Positions 1-11,822 of a stretch of DNA of 64,000 nt are shown in pieces. The DNA comes from Inia geoffrensis (taxonomy: Eukaryota; Chordata; Mammalia; Artiodactyla; Iniidae). Under the pieces are notes generated by a model, which searched no databases, had not been told where the DNA came from, and saw nothing but the letters and a program-made list of their open reading frames with translations. Each line of letters begins with the position of its first letter. Within the stretch, counting starts at the first letter, position 1. The stretch covers positions 42,132,408 to 42,196,407 of the forward strand of contig CM070904.1 in NCBI GenBank assembly GCA_036417435.1, read 5' to 3'. A program made the translations under genes and the position numbers.

Positions 1-446
1 AAATAATGCCATTTGCAGCAACATGGATGGACCTAGAGGTTATCATACTAAGACAGTCAGACAGAGAAAGACAAACATCATATGATATCGCTTATATGAA
101 GAATCTAAAGGAAGGGTACAAATCAACTTATTTACAAGACAGAAACAGACTTGCAGACTTAGAAAACAAACATAGTTACCAAAGGGGAAAGGTGGGGGGA
201 GGGGGGGATAAACTGGGAGACTGAGATTGACATATACACGCTACTATACTTAAAATAGATAACCAACAAGGACCTACTGCATAGCACAAGGAACTCTGCT
301 CAGTAATCTGTAATAACCTAAATGGAAAAAGAATTTGAAAAAGAATAGATAAATGTACAACTGAATCACTTTGCTGTACACCTGAAACTAACACAACACC
401 GTAAATCAACTGTACTCCAGTATAAAATAAAAAAATTTTTTTAAAC
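1..446 (+). mobile_element. L1 LINE, 3' end (cut by window edge)
   Basis: Bases 1-90 encode the last part of an L1 ORF2 protein (IMPFAATWMDLE, then SDRERQ). The typical artiodactyl/cetacean L1 3' UTR follows (atagataaccaacaaggacc, then tgtacacctgaaactaacac) and a short A/T-rich tail. The same 3' end recurs near 8604-9010 and 52185-52440. The element continues beyond the left edge of the window. Confidence 0.85.
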
Positions 447-987
447 AAATACTATTATTTTTCTGGGACTACTCTGTTATTTCTAGTATAGTACTTTCTC
501 ATTTTCTGACTGGAGCCTAACCTTTATGCTACCTTATCACCCCCTTTCTCTGTCTTAGATTCTTCGAAGTTGCCTTAATACCTTGAATCAAGTCTCCCAT
601 GCTTGAATTCCTCTGTTTAGCCCTTTCACGCAGAAACTAATGACTACATTTCTACCTCTGGGGCCCTAGCTTCTATTTCTGACAACTATTTTGCTGGCAT
701 GTTGGTTTTGGACACACACTACTTGTAAAGCATGATCCGCACAGGGATTATATTCATTCGCACCAGCTTGATCCTCTTCCTCTACCAAATCTACATTATT
801 TCTGCTCTGATATTGCTCAATCATTATCAACTCTTATTTTTGCTTCTTTACCTACTAAAATATTTAATGGCCTGGTACTGGAGGGTAATAATGGTGTGCA
901 TTTTTACAATAAACTCCTGTATATATACTTTAAATCAAAGGAATGACTGTCTAAAAGTGAAAAATCAGATACGATGGGAACCAAGTC
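447..987. other. Unassigned stretch
   Basis: AT-leaning sequence with no recognised repeat, convincing coding frame or RNA gene. The small frame at 732-1028 is hydrophobic and runs into the next SINE, so it is taken as chance. Confidence 0.5.
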
Positions 988-1001
988 AAAACTACAAACT
1001 A

Positions 1002-1216
1002 GGGCTTCCCTGGTGGCGCAGTGGTTGAGAGTCCACCTGCCGATGCAGGGGACACGGGTTCGTGCCCCGGTCCGGGAAGATCCCATATGCCACGGAGCGG
1101 CTGGGCCCGTGAGCCATGGCCGCTGAGCCTGCACGTCCGGAGCCTGTGCTCCGCAACGGGAGAGGCCACAGCAGTGAGAGGCCCGAGTACCACAAAACAA
1201 ACAAACAAACAAAAAG
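1002..1216 (+). mobile_element. CHR-type SINE, short cetacean form
   Basis: The tRNA-like head has an A box (tggcgcagtgg) and a B box (ggttcgtgcc). The body contains gagcggctgggcccgtgagc and ends in a short A-rich tail. Perfect 14-bp target duplications aaaactacaaacta lie at 988-1001 and 1217-1230, showing an L1-driven insertion. Confidence 0.95.
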
Positions 1217-1230
1217 AAAACTACAAACTA

Positions 1231-1789
1231 CACAAGGAAATGTCTCCTCACCTGAATCCTCTGTCCTCTCTTTCCAGTACTTATTTCCTGGACTTGTTTC
1301 CCCTCAGCTCTTCTCTCAATGTATGAGACAAACTGAGGACACACATGAGCAACATTTACTTCCTTGGAAATAGTATAATAACATTAAAGCTACCTAAATA
1401 AGAACTGAAATCAAATATACAATATTTAGTTATAATCTTAATGAAAACCTTAAGAGACCTATAAGAAAACTAGAAATCTTCACTGTAGAGCCTGAAACAA
1501 TTCTTGAAATAAATGGAAAAGAATAGAGTCTTAATGCTGGGACGTCACCCTGAAATTATAAAAATATAAAATAAAATTCTACTAAATTAATTTGTAAGCT
1601 TGATATAATTTCAACAAAATATGTAAGTTTGAGTTTTCATAACTTAAAGAGTCTAAATTTTACATAGAATGGTGTCAGTGCAAAATTCAACCAATAGATC
1701 AGAACAGAACAAAGTGAACACCAACTGACATATATCATAGGGACTGATAACATGAATGAACAATGCTTGGTTACATATGGGCATGGGGA
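1231..1789. other. Unassigned AT-rich stretch
   Basis: AT-rich, with no recognised element or gene. It may be a decayed upstream part of the old L1 that follows, but I cannot show that. Confidence 0.4.
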
Positions 1790-3030
1790 ACAAGTAAAAT
1801 CCCCATTTATGTACCCCCAAATTCCAGGTGGATTAGGAGTTAAAGTAAATAATGAAATTCTATCAGAACCAGGGGGAAAAAAAAGCATATCAATAATTAC
1901 CTGATCTAAAATTAATGAAAAACTTTCAAAGCATAAAAGTGATGAAAGGGCTTCCGGGGTGGTGCAGTGGTTAAGAATCCGCCTGCCACTGCAGGGGACA
2001 TGGCTTGATCCCTGGTGTCGGAAGATCCCACATGCTGGGGAGCAACTAAGCCCGTGCACCACAACTACTGAGCCTGCGCTCTAGAGCCTGCAAGTCACAA
2101 CTACTGAGCCCATGTACCACAATTACTGAAGCCCACGTGCCTAGAGCCCGTGCTCTGCAACAAGAGAAGCCATGGCAATGTGAAGCCCACGCACTGCAAA
2201 ACGAAGAATAGCCCTCGTTTGCCGCAACTAGAGAAAGCCCATGCACAGCAACGAAGACCCAATGCAGCCAAAAATAAATAAATAAATTTTTTTTTTTTAA
2301 AAGTGCTGAAAGAAATCATAGCCAGAAGAACTGTCAATAAATCTGACTACCTGAAAATGAAAAGTTCTGTGTCATATATAAATTTAAGACAAAGGACACC
2401 TTGGGAAAAATATTTTAAACATTCATGATAAACGATAGGAGCCATCAATCTATAATATGCTGATACAAATTGATTAAATGAAAAAAAATCCTTAAATTCA
2501 ATAGAAAAATGGTCAAAATAACAGCAAGCAATTCTGAGAAAAATAAATACAAATGTCCAGTATATATACAAAAATGCTCAGCTTCACCAATAACACAATA
2601 AATATGCATTAAACAGTAGAAAACCCATGAGTGCTAGAAGTAAAAAAAAAATCTCATTCAATACTTGGAAGATGTTAAGTGTGAAAACTGGTATGATCTC
2701 TAATGGAAAACATACTGCCAATATGCTCACAGTGTCATAAAAATTCCTTTCTTTTGCTGTATTAATTCTATGTCTGAAGTCCCATCCTGAAACTATAATC
2801 AGATATATATTTGATTTACTATGGCATATCACAGTGTAAGTTTAATATAAATTAAAAACTCTCAATGTCCAGCAATCAGGAGATTTACAGTTATTATACA
2901 TCCACACGAAGCATTATATAGTGTCACTAAATCATGTTTGCAAAGAATATTTGACAACATGCAAAAGTGCTCATAAAGTGTCAAGGGGAAATCAAACACG
3001 ATACAAAGTGGGATAACAAGGTATCATAAT
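1790..3030 (+). mobile_element. Old L1 (L1M-like) ORF2 remnant, split by a SINE
   Basis: Highly mutated sequence still follows the ORF2 C-terminal layout: the segment around aattcaatagaaaaatggtc and later atatacaaaaatgctcagc, in the order seen in intact L1. A SINE at 1949-2298 interrupts it. All frames are broken. Boundaries are approximate. Confidence 0.6.
1949..2298 (+). mobile_element. CHR-type SINE, long form
   Basis: Long-form body: gagcaactaagcccgtgcac, repeated acaactactgagcc blocks and actagagaaagcccatgc, ending in an ataaataaat tail. Target duplications aaaagtgatgaaag (1935-1948) and aaaagtgctgaaag (2299-2312) differ at one base. The B box is mutated (ggcttgatcc). Confidence 0.95.
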
Positions 3031-3474
3031 AGTTATAGAATAGTTTAATATGTTAAACTATTATGAAACTATTAAAATATATAGTTATTATATAATAGTA
3101 TAAACCATAGTTTGTGTACTCAGGGCACTTCCATGTACATCACCCATTTGATTCTTATTTGGTAGGAAGGAAGGGGAAGCATTACTTGCTTTCTTGGGTT
3201 GATGAAGATATAGATTCAAAGCTGAGGTTTTATCATCATAGCCTGTGTTCTTATAGTACTTAGTAATTATAGGATATTTCAATTTTCTGAAACTGTCCTT
3301 GAGTTCCTCATACCATTAAATAAGAGGCAGTATATTTTTTGAGTAGCTAATATGAGCCAGGCTTTTCCCTGTGCACAGAGATAACACTGGTGAACAATAA
3401 TGAGAGGTTTGCTTCTCTTGTAATGTAAAACCAAATAAAGGAATAGAAGACCAAAAACCAAATACACATGTAAG
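3031..3474. other. Unassigned AT-rich stretch
   Basis: Contains a local AT-rich palindromic stretch (about 3030-3100, atagtttaatatgttaaact) and no gene or clear repeat family. Confidence 0.4.
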
Positions 3475-4200
3475 TATTCCAGACCTCAAAGTCGTAAGAA
3501 GAAAATCAACAGAGTGTCTTGATGGAAAATCAGGGTTTGTGGAGTGATGGGAGCAGGGATTTTATTCGAGTGTTCAGGGAAGACTTCCAGGAGGAGGTAA
3601 CAACTTAAGCAGAGACCTGAATGATGAAAATTAGCCATGGAAAGATCGGCGGAAAGGAAGTTCCTGGCAAAGGGAACAGCATATAGGAGGGCCCTGAGGC
3701 AGGAAAGAGCTTAATGAGAAACCCAGTGTATTGATATGGGTTCTCCAGAGAAACAAACCAATAGGATGGATACACACACATACCTACATACACACGCGGA
3801 TATACACACACACATATATCTGTATATATATTATACTTTATAAGGAATTGGCTCATGTACTTATGGAAGCTGAGAAGTCCCAAGATGTGACGTTGGCAAG
3901 CTGGAAACCCAGGAGAGTCAGATATTAATGTCATCCAGGAACACCCTCACAGATACACCCAGAATAATGTTTGACCAAATGCCTGGGCACCCTGTGGCCC
4001 AGTCAAGTTGATGATGCATGAAATTAACCATCAGACCCAGTGAGGCTGCAGTATGATAAGCAAGGGGGAGGTGGTGTGAGATAAGTTTGAAAAAGGATGC
4101 TCGGGTCAGATCATTCTGGGCTGTATAGGCAACAGCACAGAACAGACCATAAATAACATGGAACCCGTGTCCCTCCTACTGGAAGGCATTCAGAGGAAGC
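3475..4200 (-). mobile_element. L2 LINE fragment, split by another repeat
   Basis: Read as the reverse complement of L2: gaagacttccaggaggaggt, agcagagacctgaatgatga and ggccctgaggcaggaaagag follow each other in the expected order. The match resumes at about 4036 with cgggtcagatcattctgggc. The part in between is a separate insertion (3730-4033). Confidence 0.7.
3730..4033 (+). repeat. Dispersed repeat inserted in L2, family not assigned
   Basis: Starts with gggttctccagagaaacaaa, continues aaggaattggctcatgtact and agaagtcccaagatgtgacg, and ends with ccagtcaagttgatgatgca. I know this order as a widespread mammalian repeat but cannot name the family. Probable target duplication aaacccagtg (3720-3729) / agacccagtg (4034-4043). 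It contains an AC/AT-rich simple repeat at about 3770-3838. Confidence 0.55.
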
Positions 4201-4599
4201 AGAACTAAAACTGACTGACTGCTTAGAATAAGTAGGATTTATTAGCAAGGTGGGGAAGGGCATAGTATCAACTAGAACAATAAGATCATGGTGTAAAGCA
4301 GATTTATATTATGATTGTCTGATATGAAAGACCTGTCATTCCTTCAGTTATTCCATTCATTGGAGAGGAAATGGGGCTGAACTAACTTTTGCCAACAGTG
4401 CTTGTATTTTAATTAACATTTTAAGAAAGTTTAGATATAATCAATGTTAAGCTCATTTTCAGAATCCATGTTTTTCCTTTATTATATACTACCTTATGTT
4501 TTATGATATGAAGAACTCAGGAACAGTTCCAGATAATTGACACACCACCTAAATAAAAAGTATCCAAAATTGTTCACACTTTGTATAGGTTATTAAAAT
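4201..4599. other. Unassigned stretch
   Basis: AT-rich, with no repeat family or gene recognised. Confidence 0.4.
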
Positions 4600-4609
4600 T
4601 AACAATCGA

Positions 4610-4828
4610 GTGATTCCCTGGTGGCGCAGTGGCTGAGAGTCCGCCTGCCGATGCAGGGGACACGGGTTCGTGCCCCGGTCCGGGAAGATCCCACATGCCG
4701 CGGAGCGGCTGGGCCCGTGAGCCATGGCCGCTGAGCCTGCGCATCCGGAGCCTGTGCTCCGCAACGGGAGAGGCCACAACAGTGAGAGGCCCACGTACCG
4801 CAAAAAAAAAAAAAAAAAAAAAAAAAAA
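4610..4828 (+). mobile_element. CHR-type SINE, short cetacean form (young)
   Basis: Very clean copy with intact A box (tggcgcagtgg) and B box (ggttcgtgcc), a body ending gaggcccacgtaccgc, and a poly(A) run of more than 25 bases. Perfect target duplications taacaatcga at 4600-4609 and 4829-4838. The long uninterrupted tail and low divergence indicate recent insertion. Confidence 0.95.
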
Positions 4829-4838
4829 TAACAATCGA

Positions 4839-5949
4839 AAGTTTAACAATAAAAGGCAAATGTGCAATACTGTCCAATCTTATCAGTCATGTGAGGCTAT
4901 GATGAATGCAACTGATCATAAATTTAAGAAAAATAAAATATTTATTGTGAAAGAGTAAACACAAATCTTAAAGCTCAGCACTGCAACATAAATGAACAAA
5001 AAATTCTGTTAGATTTCAATACTTGGTCAATTTAATTTTATTGCAGCTAAACTCATCTCTTCCCCGTGAGCAGATTGGAACATAAACAGATATTTATGAC
5101 ATTTTATAACTATGCATAGTTCAGTGTAAAGGAAACATCTGAAAATGCTTTTCATTTATTTATTTTGAGATAGGTTGAGCTGAACAACCTGCAGAAGAAC
5201 GACAGGCTCTCTGTTGTGCCTTTTTCTTGGGTTTTGCTTTTCCGCTTTCTCTTAATGTCTCTTTATATAAGGCTGGAGGGAGAAAAAACTTTGGGAAGTT
5301 TGGGATCACTTATTTCCTATTCAGCCCACATATGTCCCACATTCAACCATCACAGCTCTTTCTACCTCTTTTCCCCTTAACATCTGGATAGGCTACCTTG
5401 CAGAAATCCAGTGCTGGACCAGCTCAGTAGTTGCTTTCTCTGCATCTCTCCCAGTCTGCTAGTTAAAGGTGCCCCAAGTAACACAAATTCAGCATCTTCA
5501 ACCTCTGATACGCTTCCAGTGCTGTACATAAACCTGAATTTCCCTCATCGGCCTCTTGCCTTTCCCATGCCTTCGCTACTTCCCTCAAGACACCTGCTCA
5601 ACATTCTGCCTCACACTTAGTAAACACCTTTCAACGCTACTCTGCCTTTGTCACAGAAAACAGGTGTCTTCCTAACGGCTTCCTTAATATTCTAAAAATT
5701 TCCCCTTACCTAGTCTGGTCTTGTCACTAAATTATCCCCACAGCCTCCCATTCCTGCCACACCCCAAACCCCAGTGTAGAAGGGGTTCCTGGTCTCATGT
5801 AAACTGCTCTCCCCACCTCGGCCCTTGCGCCTGTTACCTGCCTGCCTAGCTAGGTCTAAGCAGACGTGCTTTCCTGGTTATCTCCTTTTTCTCTTTTTCT
5901 TCAACCACTTCCCTGAACATATTTAAACCTCTTTTACTTAAGAAAAACT
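4839..5949. other. Unassigned 1.1-kb stretch
   Basis: No recognised repeat or gene. From about 5200 the strand becomes pyrimidine-rich. The 69-codon frame at 5411-5620 has ordinary composition and no recognisable motif. Confidence 0.4.
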
Positions 5950-6230
5950 AGACACCATCAACAAAAACCCAAATATATACCTTCCCTCAATATTAACCAA
6001 CTAAATCTCTCTTCTTCACAGCCACACTTCTTAAAAGAGAAACCCATGTTGATTATCTCCATTGCCTCCCTTTGCAGACTTCAGGCTTGTTCTACATACT
6101 GTTGTCTGGAATTTTCCTCAAAATTTCATGAAAATTGCTCCTGCCAGGGTCATCAATGCTATCTCACTGAACAGGTCCCAATTCTTTTTAAAAAACAAAA
6201 ACAAACCATTTTGCAGCCATGGATACTACT

Positions 6231-6432
6231 ATTTTTTTTTTTCGGTACGCGGGCCTCTCACCGCCGCGGCCTCTCCCGTCATGGGGCACAGGCTCCGACG
6301 CACAGGCCCAGCGGCCATGGCCCATGGGCCCAGCTACTCTGCAGCATGTGGGATCCTCCCAGACCGGGGCACGAACCCACGTCCGCTGCATCGGCAGGCG
6401 GACTCTCAACCACTGCGCCACCAGGGAAGCCC
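6231..6432 (-). mobile_element. CHR-type SINE, short form
   Basis: Reverse complement of the short form: a T run, then cggtacgcgggcctctcacc, ending ccaccagggaagccc. Target duplications cagccatggatacta at 6214-6228 and 6433-6447. More diverged than the copies at 4610 and 42355. Confidence 0.93.
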
Positions 6433-6719
6433 CAGCCATGGATACTATTGCTCGTGTTCTCTTTGCTGTCACGTTTTCCCCCTTGAGTTTTACGTAATAC
6501 TGTTCCATGGCTTGCCTCCTATCCTGGGAGATCCTTCTCTACACCTTTATAGGCTCATATTCCTCCTTGACTCTTTAAATGTCCATATATCTCAGGTGTC
6601 TGCCTTTAGCCCCCTTCTCTTTACATTTTACAAACTCTCTGGGTGACTCTCTGCTTTCATGTAGCACTTGGCCTATTCCTTCCAATTACTATTCACAGTC
6701 CTGCTGCCCTCTTCAGGTC

Positions 6720-6866
6720 TAGACCCTTACAACTAAGGTGATCATAGGATTTCATGCCCTGATCTGGGCTATTTTGAGAGTGAAAAGAAGCACTAACTAA
6801 AACTTCACCATGATAGCAGGCAGAGACTGGGATGCACCTTGGCAGACCAAAGTACATGGTCACGCT
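6720..6866. repeat. Probable ancient repeat, family not assigned
   Basis: The order caactaaggtgatcatagga, then attttgagagtgaaaagaag, then gcagagactgggatgcacct, then acatggtcacgctac resembles a common short mammalian interspersed repeat. It lies between the L2 and old L1 blocks. I cannot name the family. Confidence 0.35.
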
Positions 6867-6868
6867 AC

Positions 6869-9460
6869 TAAAAATCAACGGACATTCTTAAAAAATTACA
6901 GAGATATATCATAGGATCCAACGATGCCACTCTCAGGTATATACCCAAGAGAATTAAAAACATACCTTCACATAAAAATTTACAGCAGCATTTTTCATAA
7001 TAGTCAAAGAGTGGAAACAATGCACTTTGATGTGTACCAATTGATGAATGAATAAACAAAATGTGGTCTCCTGCAACTTTATCATGAAGTTGTAGAATAC
7101 AAAATTAATACACAAAAATCTCTTGCATTTCTGTACACTAACAACCAAAGATCAGAAAGAGAAATTAAGGAAACAATCCCATTTACCATCGCATCGAAAA
7201 GAGTAAAATACCTAGGAATAAACCGACCCACAGAGACAAAAGACCTATACCCTGAAAACTGTAAGACACTGATGAAAAAAATCAAAGATGACACAAACAA
7301 GTGGAAAGATATACCATGCTCTTGGACTGGAAGAATCAATATCATCAAAATAACTATACTACCTAAGGTAATCTACAGATTCAACATAATCCCTATCAAA
7401 TTACCAGTGGCATTGTTCACAGTACTAGGACAAAAAAATTTTTAATTTGTTTGGAGACACAAAAGACCCCAAATAGCCAAAGCAACCCTGAGAAAGAAAA
7501 ACAGAGCTGGAGGAATCAGGCTCCCTGACTTCAGACTGTACCACAAAGCTACAGTTATCAAAACAGTATGGTATTGGCAAAAAAAAAAAACAGAAATACA
7601 GACCAATGGAATAGGACTGAAAGCCCAGAAATAAATCCATGCACCTATGGTCAATTAATCTACGACAAATGAGGCAAGAATATACAATGGAGAAAAGACA
7701 GCCTCTTCAATAAGTGGTGCTGGGAAAACTGGACAGCTACATGTAGAAGAATGAAATTAGAACACTCCCTAACACCATACACACAAAAAACCCTCAAAAT
7801 GCATTAAAGACCTAAATGTAAGACCAGACACTATAAACCTCTTAGAGGAAAACATAGGCAGAATTCTCTTTGACATAAATTGCAGCAATATCTTTTTAAA
7901 TCTGTCTCCTAAGTAATGGAAATAAAAACAAAAATCAACAAATGGGACCTAATTAAACTCAAAAATTTTTGCACAGTAAAGGAAACCATAAATAAAATGA
8001 AAACACAACTCACAGAAATGGGAGAAAATATTTGCAAACAATGCTACCAACAAGGGATTAATCTCCAAAATATACAAACAGTTCATGCAGCTAAGTATCA
8101 AAAACAAAAAAACCCAGTCAAAAAATGGGCAGAAGACCTAAACAGACATTTCTCCAAAGAAGACATATAGATGACCAATAGGCATGTGAAAAGATGCTCA
8201 ACACCGCTAATTATTAAAGAAATGCAAATCAAAACTACAATGAGATATCACCTCACACCAGTCAGAATGGCCATCATCAGAAAGTCTACAAACAATAAAT
8301 GCTGCAGAGGGTGCGGAGAAAAGGGAACCCTCCTAAACTCTTGGTAGGAATGTAAATTGGTACAGCCACTATGGAGAACAGTATGGAGGTTCCTTAAGAA
8401 ACTAAAAATAGAACTACCATATGATCTAGCAAACCCACTCCTGGACATATACCTGAAGAAAACCATAATTCAAAAAGTTACTTGCACACCAATGTTCATC
8501 GTAGCATGGAAGCAACCTACATATCCATCAAAAGAGGAATGGATAAAGAAGATGTGGTATATATATTCAATGGAATATTACTCAGCCATAAAAAAGAATG
8601 AAATAATGCCATTTGCAGCAACATGGATAGACCTAGAGATTATCATACTAAGCAAAGGAAGTCAGAAAGAGAAAGACAAATACCGTATCAGTTATACGGG
8701 GAATCTAAAAAAATGAGACAAATGAACTTCTTTACAAAACAGAGAGAGACTCACAGACTTTGTGGGGGAAGGGATAAATTAGAAGTTTGGTATTAACATA
8801 TACACACTACTATATATAAAACAGATAATCAACAAAAACCCACTGTATAGCACAGGGAACTCTACTCAATATTTTGTAATAACCTATATGGGAAAAAAAT
8901 CTGAATAAGAATGGGTACATGTATATGTGTAACTGAATCACTTTGCTATATACCTGAAACTAACCCAACATTGTAAATCAACTATACTCCAATATAAAAT
9001 AAAAATTAAAAAAATAAAAATTAAAAAATAAAAAGCAATGTCTGAAAAAAATGTGGTATATTCAGACAATGGGATATTATTCAGCCATAAAAAGTAATGA
9101 AGTACTGATATATGCTGCAATATGGATGAACCTTGAAAACATTATACCAAGTGAAAGAAGCCAGACACAAAAGCTACGTAATATATGATTCTATTTATTT
9201 TAAATATCCACAGTAACCCAATTCATAGAGACTGGGAGTCTATTAGTTGTTTTCCAGGGGCTCCAGGTAGGGAGGAATGGGGAGTGACTGCTAACATGTC
9301 TGAGATTTCTCTGTGGAACAATGAAAATCTTCTGGAATTGGGTAGTAGCAGTGGTTACACAACTTTGTGAATATACTAAAAACTACTGAATTGTACACTT
9401 TAAAAGGATCAAATTTATTAAATGGGCATTATATCTTAATAAATTTAAAAGAAAAAACCT
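6869..9460 (+). mobile_element. Old L1 3' end, split by a younger L1
   Basis: Two halves of one diverged L1: 6869-7067 (actctcaggtatatacccaa; tgatgaatgaataaacaaaa) and 9042-9460 (gggatattattcagccataa; gtgaaagaagccagacacaa), ending with a 3' UTR (gtacactttaaaaggatcaa). The join falls in atgtggt, which is present on both sides of the inserted younger L1. Confidence 0.75.
7068..9041 (+). mobile_element. 5'-truncated younger L1 (ORF2 C-terminal half plus 3' UTR)
   Basis: Starts inside ORF2 ([11 protein letters not shown], then [16 protein letters not shown]) and runs colinearly through [41 protein letters not shown] and the 3' UTR to an AT-rich tail at about 9000-9035. Stops and frameshifts break it: intact pieces are only about 84 codons (7916-8170) and 119 codons (8357-8716). 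The reverse transcriptase core is missing. It is inserted in an older L1; the short repeat atgtggt at both ends is a likely target duplication. Dead copy. Confidence 0.88.
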
Positions 9461-9921
9461 TGACAAACAGAACTTTCTACCGTGGTGTCCCACATCCAGG
9501 TACCAAACTGAATTCCCATTTCTTATCTCACTGAACGGTACCACCCTCCACAGAGACACCTGAGCCTAAAATCTGGGAATCATCTTTTACTCCTTTCTTC
9601 TACCCCTGAATTCAATCAAAGAGCTCCCTTTTACCTTCTTAATCTCTTGTATCTCTTCTCTTTGCTCCACAGACATTGTCTCATTTGGGGTCCACATTTT
9701 TCAGTTCCTTCTTAACACATTGCTATTCATTCACTCAGCAAGTATTCATCAAATGCCTATTATAGGACAGACTCTGTTCTAGGTACATGTGATGCATAAC
9801 AGAACAAAACGTACAAAGATCTGCTCTGGAGAAGCCTACATTCTGGCAGGCAGAGTATGACACAAACATAGAAGATAATAAATAAGCATATTATTATATG
9901 GTAAATTAAAAGGTAGTGATT

Positions 9922-10133
9922 GGGCTTCCCTGGTGGTGCAGTGGTTGAGAGTCCACCCGCCGAGGCAAGGGACACGGGTTCGTGCCCCTGTCCGGGAAGA
10001 TCCCGCATGCCACGGAGTGGCTAGGCCCGTGAGCCATGGCCACTGAGCCTGCGCGTCCGGAGGCTGTGCTCCGCAACGGAAGAGGCCACAGCAGTGAGAG
10101 GCCCGTGTACAGCGAAAAGAAAAAAAAAAAAAA
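9922..10133 (+). mobile_element. CHR-type SINE, short form
   Basis: A box tggtgcagtgg and B box ggttcgtgcc, short body, A-rich tail interrupted by G. Target duplications aaaaggtagtgat (9908-9920) and aaaaggcagtgat (10133-10145). Confidence 0.93.
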
Positions 10134-10222
10134 AAAGGCAGTGATAGCTACAGAATAAAACAGGGTAAGGAAGATCAAGAATGCTGGAGGGGTAGGGGTT
10201 GCTATTTAAAATAGAGTGCTCA

Positions 10223-10426
10223 GGACTTCCCTGGTGGCCCAGTTGGTTAAGACTTTGCCTTCCAATGCAGGGGGTACAGGTTCAATCCCTGGTCAGGGAG
10301 CTAAGATCCCACATAACTCGCGGGCAAAAAAATCAAAACATAAAACAGAAGCAATATTGTGACAAATTCAATAAAGACTTTAAAAATGGTCCACATCAAA
10401 AAAATCTTTTAAAAACTTAAATAAAT
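10223..10426 (+). mobile_element. CHR-related SINE with distinct tail (older type)
   Basis: Head ggacttccctggtggcccag and B box ggttcaatccc, followed by a different 3' part (gcaatattgtgacaaattca, then aataaagactttaaaaatgg). Target duplications aaaatagagtgctca (10208-10222) and aaaatagggtgctca (10427-10441). The same subfamily occurs reversed at 56790-56985 and as a stub at 57950-58007. Confidence 0.88.
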
Positions 10427-11234
10427 AAAATAGGGTGCTCACAGTGGGCCTTGTAAAAGGGTTCCACTTGGACAAAGACTTAAACGAGGTGAGGGTGTAT
10501 CTAGAGCAAACCATGGGAATATCTAGAGGAAAAACATTCTCAGAAAGAGAAACAAAATTCTTTAAGAGGAAGAACGTTTGGAGAATTTAAGGACTGACCA
10601 GGAAAGAGGTCAAAATGACTGGAAGAGAGTGAGCAAAGGAGAGAAAGTATGCGAGGTTAGAGAGGTGATGGGGAGGACAAGTTACATAGCACATTTTAGG
10701 GACTTTAGGTTCCCTGCCTGTTAATCAGGGTTTTGAGCAAAGAGTGATAAGTTTAAAGAGAGCTGTTCTAGTGCTGAATGCAGACTTTTTAAAGGGTAAG
10801 AGTAAAAGCAGAGAGACCCATTAGGAGGCTTCTGAAACAGGAGATGAGGACTCTGCTCAAGTGGTAGCAGTGAAGGTGGCCTGAAGCAATAAGATTCTAG
10901 CCACATCATGACCGTAGAGCTATAGGATTTACTTATGTATTGGATGCAGGGTGTGAAAGACACAGAGCCAGGTGGTCCTCAAGATTTTTGGCCTGAACAG
11001 CTAGAAGAAGGGAGATGCTTTCCCCTGAAATGGAGCAGGCTTTGTAGGGGAGAACCAGTAGTTCCATTCTGGACATGCTGAGTTTGAGTGTCTATCAGTT
11101 GTCCTAGTGGAGGTCTTGAGAAGGCAGATGCATATGTGAGGCTAAAGTGTGGAGGAATGAGCTGAGATTTATACATATTAGGGAGATGTCAGCATATAGG
11201 TGGTATGAGTATAAAGTAAATAGAAAAGAGGATC

Positions 11235-11581
11235 GGGACTTCCCTGGTGGCGCAGTGGTTAAGAATCCGTCTGCCAATGCAGGGGACACAGGTTTGAGCC
11301 CTGGTCCGGGAAGATCCCACATGCTGTGGAGCAACTAAGCCTGTGCACCACAACTACTGAGCCTGCGCTCTAGAGCCTGCAAGCCACAACAACTGAGCCC
11401 ACGTGTCACAGCTACTGGAGCCCGCGCGCCTAGAGCCCGTGCTCCGCAACAAGAGAAGCCACTGCAATGAGAAGCCCGCGCACCATGACGATGAGTAGTC
11501 CCCACTCACCGCAACTAGAGAAAGCCCGCGCGCAGCAACGAAGACCCAACGCAGCCAAAAATAAAATAAATTTATTAAAAA
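11235..11581 (+). mobile_element. CHR-type SINE, long form
   Basis: Full-length long form (acaactactgagcctgcgct; cgcaactagagaaagcccgc; tail ataaaataaatttatt). Target duplications agaaaagaggatc at 11222-11234 and 11582-11594. Its right duplication abuts the left duplication of the next SINE. Confidence 0.95.
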
Positions 11582-11608
11582 AGAAAAGAGGATCAAGAGT
11601 GGTGTTCC

Positions 11609-11822
11609 GGGCTTCCCTGGTGGCGCAGTGGTTGACAGTCCGCCTGCCGATGCAGGGGACGCGGGTTCGTGCCCCGGTCCGGGAGGGTCCCGCATGCCGC
11701 AGAGCGGCTGGGCCCGTGAGCCATGGCTGCTGAGCCTGTGCATCCGGAGCCTGTGCTCCACAGCGGGAGGGGCCACAGCAGTGAGAGGCCTGCGTACCGC
11801 AAAAAAAAAAAAAAAAAAAAAA
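11609..11822 (+). mobile_element. CHR-type SINE, short form, abutting the previous SINE
   Basis: Short form (gtgccccggtccgggagggt; ggaggggccacagcagtgag) with poly(A) of about 24. Perfect 14-bp target duplications aagagtggtgttcc at 11595-11608 and 11823-11836. Both SINEs keep their own duplications, so these are two separate insertions. Confidence 0.95.

Larger units (their letters stand above)
5950..9720 (+). mobile_element. L2 LINE, two blocks split by nested insertions
   Basis: L2-like sequence covers about 5950-6690 (ctcctgccagggtcatcaat; tttagcccccttctctttac) and resumes at about 9471-9720 (tctcactgaacggtaccacc; atctgggaatcatcttttac), in correct L2 order. A SINE (6231-6432) and an L1-in-L1 stack (6869-9460) sit inside. 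The frame is fully decayed. Confidence 0.65.

Noticed and set aside
1002..1080. Possible tRNA genes at SINE heads
   Set aside because: The A and B boxes belong to tRNA-derived SINEs. The sequence does not fold as a full tRNA and has no anticodon arm in the right place.
6062..6646. 194-codon plus-strand open frame, the longest in the window
   Set aside because: It runs through a reverse SINE (peptide HGPSYSAACGILPDRGTNPR is the usual SINE translation) and flanking L2. It is not a gene.
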